64,000 bases of DNA from an uncultured Porphyromonadaceae bacterium (GTDB lineage Bacteria; Bacteroidota; Bacteroidia; Bacteroidales; Muribaculaceae), in assembly GCA_937892215.1 (NCBI GenBank), contig CALAVE010000027.1, positions 3,020-67,019 of the forward strand, in the 5' to 3' direction. Shown piece after piece: positions 59,794-64,000 of the stretch (position 1 is its first letter; each line of letters begins with the position of its first letter). The translations under genes were made by a program, and so were the position numbers. The notes under the pieces were generated by a model, which was given only the letters and a program-made list of their open reading frames with translations, was not told the origin of the DNA and searched no databases.

Positions 59794-59964
59794 TCACAAA
59801 CAGAAAGTAATTAACTTCTTGGCCTCTTTTACTCGCTCTTGGAACTCTTTGCGACTTGCCTCGCGTTCTTCTTTACTGCGAGCATCCACTGCCTCCATTT
59901 CACGGACAAAACGCACTGCGTCTTCACCCGTAAGGATTGGCGTTTCTTTAATTGGACGTGCCAT
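59794..59964 (-). CDS. small antitoxin-like protein upstream of the GNAT gene
   Basis: 56 residues. It begins MARPIKETPILTGEDAVRFV and continues as a charged helix ending KEAKKLITFCL. Proteins with this RPIKETP start recur in Bacteroidetes beside GNAT toxins and are likely antitoxins. The longer frame (to 60027) runs through the promoter at 59995-60023, so I use the ATG at 59964. The order antitoxin then toxin and the 3-bp gap fit a toxin-antitoxin module. Confidence 0.7.
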   Translation of the reverse strand: MARPIKETPILTGEDAVRFVREMEAVDARSKEEREASRKEFQERVKEAKKLITFCL

Positions 59965-59994
59965 AATTGTATAATTTAATCGTTTATCACAATG

Positions 59995-60023
59995 CAAAAG
60001 TAATTGTTTTTTCTCATATACAA
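59995..60023 (-). promoter_or_regulatory. Promoter for the antitoxin-GNAT pair
   Basis: On the minus strand TACTTTTG (59995-60002), with TTG about 18 bp upstream, 31 nt before the antitoxin ATG. Confidence 0.55.
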
Positions 60024-60054
60024 GCAATTATCGTGCCACTATTTTCCAAATAAG

Positions 60055-60957
60055 TTATCGCAGAGGTGGAATGTCTTGCGTGGTGTACTTGGCAATCTGT
60101 TTCCTCATCCATTGGTTGAAATCCTTTTGGTCAATGCCAATCTCTTTTTTGAGGAAAGCAAAGAAATCTTCTACAGTCGGTTTTGTTTTAAACGCTCGTT
60201 TCAACGCATCGTAACCACCTTTCTTGTAGAGTTCATAACACACAATTTTCCCGACAAGATATGTGGGGGCAGTCTGATTATCCATAATGTAAAAGCTACT
60301 GTAGTAATTGGCAATATCATCATCAGGATGTGCCTCAAGCCAATCGTTCATTCGTTGATAATGCTGGCGATAAGTGAGACCAAACTCTTCATTGCCTTGA
60401 TGAACATATCCTGCAATACCTTGATTCAATAAGAAATGAACATTTGGATATGTTGCATTAACTGTTGCTCGACAAATTTCTGGTTCAAAACTCTCACCAT
60501 GCACCGAGTCTCCGTAAACAATAAAATTATTCGTGTCGGTGCTGCCGCCAGTATTGCCTACATGGTCGCCCATTCCAACCACATAGTCAAAACCTTTTAT
60601 TTTGAATTCTTCATCCTGGTTCTGTGCAATATAATATGTGATTCGGTTGGGAACGTTAGCGCCTAACTTGTCACGGAACATCGTCACTGTGTTATTTGCC
60701 TCACGAGCAATGTCTTCATTGAAGTCAAATCCAGGGTAATAGCAATAATCAAATATTCCTACCGCCTTGCGTGGCCAGTTGCGAGTATTATAATCAATCC
60801 AATTATAGAGTTTAAACTCACCGTTCTCATCTTTCTTGGCAATATGATTAGTGATGGCGAGCACATAGATTTCCGTATTCTCATTATAAGGCGTGAAAAA
60901 CGCCGCCGAGGCGTTGAGGTTGGGGATTGTTTCTACTGATGAAAAATTTAACTCCAT
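60055..60957 (-). CDS. peptidase-like protein, possibly inactive (zincin-type fold)
   Basis: 300 residues with no signal peptide. The C-terminal half looks like a gluzincin peptidase: a segment (residues 157-164, FEPEICRA) where HExxH would be expected, then the aligning HFLLNQGIAGYVHQG (174-188), where active enzymes have a NEGxA/S motif. The catalytic His residues are missing and the second Glu reads Gln (NQG). The final DFFAFLKKEIGIDQKDFNQW resembles M1/M4-like helices. It may be a pseudo-enzyme or belong to a different family; certainty is low. Its own promoter is covered by an inverted repeat. Confidence 0.55.
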   Translation of the reverse strand: MELNFSSVETIPNLNASAAFFTPYNENTEIYVLAITNHIAKKDENGEFKLYNWIDYNTRNWPRKAVGIFDYCYYPGFDFNEDIAREANNTVTMFRDKLGANVPNRITYYIAQNQDEEFKIKGFDYVVGMGDHVGNTGGSTDTNNFIVYGDSVHGESFEPEICRATVNATYPNVHFLLNQGIAGYVHQGNEEFGLTYRQHYQRMNDWLEAHPDDDIANYYSSFYIMDNQTAPTYLVGKIVCYELYKKGGYDALKRAFKTKPTVEDFFAFLKKEIGIDQKDFNQWMRKQIAKYTTQDIPPLR

Positions 60958-60989
60958 AATTCTGCGATTTTTTCACTGCAAAATTATGG
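60954..60989 (-). promoter_or_regulatory. Promoter with overlapping inverted repeat for the peptidase-like gene
   Basis: The minus-strand -7 box TAATTTTG (60979-60986) is 22 nt before the ATG. It lies in one arm of an 11/12 inverted repeat (CCATAATTCTGC at 60954-60965 and GCAAAATTATGG at 60978-60989) whose other arm covers the start codon. Confidence 0.55.
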
Positions 60990-61025
60990 AGATGTATCGG
61001 AGTCCTAAAAGACAAGGTTACATGT

Positions 61026-61898
61026 CTACTTATTTAGGAAATTCTTTATGATAGTTTTAGTATTTGTCAAGTTGGCATCAGTTTCAGCTACAACAAATTT
61101 TTCAACTCCCATTGATGAGAACCAATCTTCCAAAGTCTTAACCATTTTATCGCGATGTGATGGCTCATAAGGATTCACTTCAAGCATAAGGACTTCAATG
61201 CCTTTGCCTTTTAATTCACCATTACGCTTATCAATCAGAGTTGAGCCTTCAACTGCAAGTGTTTGTGGTAGAATATAAGAGTATGCTTTACCCTCATTAA
61301 TCTTGTTGTTTGCTGCAAATATGTAGCCATCTGTAAGAATTACAACGATGTTCCTCGCTCCGTCTTTAACACAAAGGTTATCAACTTTCTTATTACTGAA
61401 AAAATCCCAAATATCACAACCAACCCATCTTTTATCTTTAAGAGAAGACTCGTATATTTGGCCAATATTCTGTTGGAAAATTGACTTCATACTTTCAAGT
61501 GCTCTACGTTTCTCAACGCCTTGTTTCTCACTCACATCAACACTTAACCCCTCCGCCAAATTAGATATTTGAGGATTGTTAGGAGTTGGATAAAAGAAAA
61601 TCTTTATCTTATTCTCACTTTTAAGAATTTGGGGACCAAGAGTGTTGGCTTTGAAATAATCCACAATATAATTGATGATTGTCGTGTCTCGATACATTTG
61701 GTCGGGTTGTAGATTATCTCGAATAAGACGATCTGACAAATCAAGATAAATCGAGATGTTAATTGTTTGATTGCCTCCATTTTTACTATTAGAAGCCGTA
61801 TTGTCAGTATTTGTATTCCCGTCACCTGTTCCTCCGCCACACGAAACCATCGCAATGGTTGCAATAACGGGAAAAAGTGCAATTATAATTCGTTTCAT
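61026..61898 (-). CDS. vWA-like lipoprotein of unknown function
   Basis: 290 residues. The lipoprotein signal is KRIIIALFPVIATIAMVSC with Cys20, then a Gly/Asn/Thr-rich linker. The domain begins NISIYLDLSDRLIRD; DLSD at 53-56 resembles the MIDAS DxSxS start of von Willebrand A domains, and ARNIVVILTDGYIFA (about 195-209) looks like the T/D MIDAS strand. The fold is thus probably vWA-like, attached to a membrane. It is the last gene of a three-gene operon with a coiled-coil membrane protein and a TerB-like protein (gaps of 6 and 11 bp). I do not recognise this particular system. Confidence 0.65.
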   Translation of the reverse strand: MKRIIIALFPVIATIAMVSCGGGTGDGNTNTDNTASNSKNGGNQTINISIYLDLSDRLIRDNLQPDQMYRDTTIINYIVDYFKANTLGPQILKSENKIKIFFYPTPNNPQISNLAEGLSVDVSEKQGVEKRRALESMKSIFQQNIGQIYESSLKDKRWVGCDIWDFFSNKKVDNLCVKDGARNIVVILTDGYIFAANNKINEGKAYSYILPQTLAVEGSTLIDKRNGELKGKGIEVLMLEVNPYEPSHRDKMVKTLEDWFSSMGVEKFVVAETDANLTNTKTIIKNFLNK

Positions 61899-61904
61899 AT
61901 GTCG

Positions 61905-63179
61905 TTAGTTATTATTGTTGTTCGGTATAAGGGTTGCCATTTGATTGTTGAAAATAGCTGTAGCTTGGTCCATTTTGGCTTGGCTCAAAGATAAAATCTT
62001 CATCATTTGGATCCAACCCGCGAAGAAATTATTCATCTCAGTGCGGATGTTAGAATAATTTATGTAAACCTGATGTCCTAACTTAGCCATTAATGTGCTC
62101 ACGTTATTACGTTCGTCTGAAATTTGCTGATTTAATGCTGCAATATTATCCTTTTCAGCCTTAATCTTTGCCTCGTGGTCTGATATTTCTTGCTTTATAG
62201 CATCAAGGCGAGTTTTGTTAAGATCAAGTTTGTTATATGCACTCATGCACATATCAAAAACTATACCCCAAATAACATAGACAATAAAACCACAGAATAT
62301 TACAGCCCAAGTGTTAATATCATGGATTGCCATTCCAACTGTGTACTCTTGACCAATCGGATAAACACCAGTAATGACACCAAGAGTATGCATTTGTTCG
62401 CCTATCTTATATGCCAAAATACAGTCAAACATCAGTGTAACTAATAAAATGGCTGCCATTTTAAGATATTTAGCCTTCCCCTCTTGCACTGAGAAGAAAT
62501 GAAGTGCAAAACCTAGACCCATAAAGATAATGGGTGCGCTTAAAACAAAACCAAGTTCAGCTAAACCTGCATTATAAGCATTCGCTAATGCATTTGCATC
62601 AAACATTGAGTTCATAACATCAGTAATGCTGGCAGGGTCGCGGAAGAATGCAGAGTAGAATGTTGAACTATAAAACAGAAATAAGTAGAAAGTTAAAGGT
62701 ATAATGATAATTAAGCCAATTATCAATTTAATTCGTTGATCCTTATTAACTCTTTCTTTCCCTGATTTTATTTCTTGTTGTTCTTGTTTTAAATCTTCAA
62801 TTTTATTTTTCAAATCATCAATATCTGAATTAGATTTTGTGATTTTTTGATTAGCAAGAGCTATAGACTGGTTTTTTTGATCAATCTCAGCTTGAGTATT
62901 TGCTTTGGCTTGTTCTTGTAAGGCTACGTTCTGTGCTTGCTCATTATATATGTGGTTATAGACTTTAAGCAAGAATGGAGGAAGAGCAGAGAGATTGCCA
63001 GTAACAACGCCGCAAATGCGAATACCCCATTGCGTATAAGTTTCTCCAGTCCTTAAATTGTCCGGATTCACTTCTTCGGGAGATTGGGGGGCAGCGGTTT
63101 CAGCAGTGGCTTTTATAGTAAACAGCCCTTTCAATTTCTCGCCCAAACTTTTGGGCTTTTCTTGTGATTGATTATTCAT
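61905..63179 (-). CDS. coiled-coil membrane protein of unknown function
   Basis: 424 residues with no signal peptide. A Gln/Asn/Lys-rich coiled coil (about 80-145, QKITKSNSDIDDLKNKIEDL) precedes four hydrophobic helices: about 150-172 (IKLIIGLIIIIPLTFYLFLF), 208-232, 240-262 and 290-312. A second coiled coil follows (about 318-368). The C-terminus ends in a run of Asn. Both coiled coils probably face the cytoplasm. It lies between the TerB-like and vWA-like genes and is likely the scaffold or effector of that group. No domain match is recognised. Confidence 0.6.
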   Translation of the reverse strand: MNNQSQEKPKSLGEKLKGLFTIKATAETAAPQSPEEVNPDNLRTGETYTQWGIRICGVVTGNLSALPPFLLKVYNHIYNEQAQNVALQEQAKANTQAEIDQKNQSIALANQKITKSNSDIDDLKNKIEDLKQEQQEIKSGKERVNKDQRIKLIIGLIIIIPLTFYLFLFYSSTFYSAFFRDPASITDVMNSMFDANALANAYNAGLAELGFVLSAPIIFMGLGFALHFFSVQEGKAKYLKMAAILLVTLMFDCILAYKIGEQMHTLGVITGVYPIGQEYTVGMAIHDINTWAVIFCGFIVYVIWGIVFDMCMSAYNKLDLNKTRLDAIKQEISDHEAKIKAEKDNIAALNQQISDERNNVSTLMAKLGHQVYINYSNIRTEMNNFFAGWIQMMKILSLSQAKMDQATAIFNNQMATLIPNNNNN

Positions 63180-63190
63180 ACTTGATAGTT

Positions 63191-63586
63191 TTAGGCATTA
63201 AGAATATTATTAATGACTTCTTCCTTACTAATGCCATTTTGGACTTGTTCAAGCATGAAGTCAGCTATTTCATCAGCGTTTTCTTCAATGAAACCCAAAC
63301 GAATAGCATATCGAGACAATAAATCTTTCTCTGTCTTGTCAATAACTCCATCAGCCCAAGCAATCTCGGCTAACTCATAAAGAATTGAAATTCGGTCTTC
63401 CATTTTATCAGGAGCGACGAATGAGGAACCTGCAGAAACAACATAAGAGTTGATTTCTTCTGGCGTAAGCTTGTAAGACTCACTACCTATTCGGTAAAGA
63501 GTTTCCAATTCCTTTGCCTCTAAAATACCATCAGCAATAGCCATAGAGTAAAGGGATAAAAAACGGGATTTTAGTAACTCGTCCAT
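63191..63586 (-). CDS. TerB-like (tellurite-resistance/TerB fold) protein
   Basis: 131 residues, all helical. Two repeats of the TerB acidic motif are visible: MAIADGILEAKELETLYRIG and IAWADGVIDKTEKDLL, separated by about 60 residues. These loops bind metal in TerB-like proteins, which occur in stress and defence modules (Ter system). It is the first gene of the three-gene operon; the membrane protein begins 11 bp later. The upstream gap to the window edge lacks an obvious promoter box. Confidence 0.7.
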   Translation of the reverse strand: MDELLKSRFLSLYSMAIADGILEAKELETLYRIGSESYKLTPEEINSYVVSAGSSFVAPDKMEDRISILYELAEIAWADGVIDKTEKDLLSRYAIRLGFIEENADEIADFMLEQVQNGISKEEVINNILNA

Positions 63587-63667
63587 GTATAGACAACTCG
63601 CTCACTAACGTCACTCAGTTCAAATGACTATTAAACAATAAAAGCGTGAACTGAATCGCCACACTTT

Positions 63668-63782
63668 GTTAGAAGGTCGTAGGAAACCCGAAGATAAAGA
63701 TGTAGGAAATCGCAGCTCACGCTATAGCGTGAGAACCGCTTGGCTTCCTTGCATCTTCAGAAAATTTCCTACGTTTTCTAAC
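63668..63782. repeat. Large imperfect inverted repeat with an 18-bp central palindrome
   Basis: The outer arms GTTAGAAGGTCGTAGGAAA (63668-63686) and TTTCCTACGTTTTCTAAC (63765-63782) pair with small bulges. Further GAAGAT/ATCTTC pairing lies inside. A perfect palindrome, CTCACGCTATAGCGTGAG, lies at 63716-63733. The about 115-nt fold has the size of a recombination or attachment hairpin, but I could not match it to the integron attC rules. No gene is seen in 63587-64000. Confidence 0.5.
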
Positions 63783-63890
63783 GCAAGCAAAAGCGAAACG
63801 CTTCTAATTATCCTAAATTCCGCAGCACTTTCGTTTAACTATCTTTATAAGTTCCTGAGCAACAAAATATTGCCCAGGATTTTGCCATGT

Positions 63891-63954
63891 CAGATTTTTC
63901 ACTTACCTTAGTGCTGCATTTCAAGACAAGCAAAATCTTCAATGGCATGGCAAA
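63891..63954 (-). repeat. TTTGCCATG/CATGGCAAA inverted repeat near a -7 box
   Basis: A perfect 9-bp pair (63891-63899 and 63946-63954) encloses about 46 nt. A minus-strand TACCTTTG (63951-63958) overlaps the right arm. A short minus-strand frame from the ATG at 63946-63948 would begin only 3 nt from the -7 box, so I do not call it a gene. Confidence 0.35.
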
Positions 63955-64000
63955 GGTACAAATAAAATCTGAGAAAATCACTCCTTTTGGAGGAATATTT

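Noticed and set aside
63668..63782. Integron attC site
   Set aside because: The outer bases read GTTAGAA...TTCTAAC, the reverse of the RYYYAAC...GTTRRRY order, and no integrase is visible.
63829..63948. About 37-residue minus-strand frame starting MPLKILLVLK
   Set aside because: Its ATG sits within 3 nt of the -7 box and it has no supporting domain; I kept the region as a repeat only.
1..64000. CRISPR array
   Set aside because: No set of equally spaced direct repeats was seen; the repeats in the RluB-type tail are coding and irregular.

Overview
The window comes from a member of the Bacteroidetes, most likely a gut Bacteroidales (Muribaculaceae-like is my best guess; the family is inferred). 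The reasons are the repeated TTTG/TAnnTTTG promoters, the near absence of Shine-Dalgarno sequences, and marker families such as a TamL-type lipoprotein BamA homologue, Porin_10, PorT-like barrels, a Rho with a long charged insertion, and a FatA-like thioesterase. Most of the window is ordinary chromosome of medium GC. Two stretches are visibly AT-richer and look acquired: about 19.48-20.98 kb and about 59.0-64.0 kb.

Layout. 0-13 kb: the end of a GH28 pectinase, cardiolipin synthase, a small barrel protein, a nucleoside hydrolase, ispE, grpE-dnaJ, an RluA-type pseudouridine synthase, an AMP-forming acyl ligase, a solute-binding protein, a Porin_10 porin and a lipoprotein. 13.2-19.4 kb (minus strand): a tight five-gene run of transglutaminase, NlpC/P60 peptidase, Tat-signal dipeptide epimerase, SGNH hydrolase and MBOAT acyltransferase. 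It reads as envelope peptide salvage joined to glycan O-acylation. 19.5-21.1 kb: decayed phage or conjugative-element polyvalent protein genes next to a tRNA-Val. 21.4-33 kb: an RluB-type synthase with a Q/G/Y/R-rich N-terminal tail, asnS, rho-ruvX-def, an acyl-ACP thioesterase, a YigZ/IMPACT protein, two PorT-like barrels, a DJ-1 protein, nth and pheS. 33.2-36.3 kb: a MITE-like repeat and a surface-glycan and lipid operon (LpxL-like acyltransferase, Stealth phosphotransferase, GT92-like glycosyltransferase). 36.4-43 kb: ybaK-aroC-radical SAM, a thioredoxin-fold protein, tilS, and a fused CCA-adding enzyme/O6-alkylguanine-DNA methyltransferase. 43.1-49.9 kb: a complete TetR-TolC-HlyD-ABC-ABC-permease-permease efflux operon. 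50-59 kb: a second, identical tRNA-Val in inverted orientation, a winged-helix protein, a Cys-rich lipoprotein and tamB-tamL.

The right end (59.0-64.0 kb) is an AT-rich accessory island. It begins with the 5' stub of an IS4-type transposase. It then carries a GNAT toxin/antitoxin-like pair, a peptidase-like protein apparently lacking its zinc motif, and a three-gene operon encoding a TerB-like protein, a coiled-coil four-helix membrane protein and a vWA-like lipoprotein. It ends in a large hairpin repeat. That three-gene operon is the best candidate here for an undescribed envelope-stress or defence system. All functional statements come from reading the sequence and from family knowledge; no searches were run.
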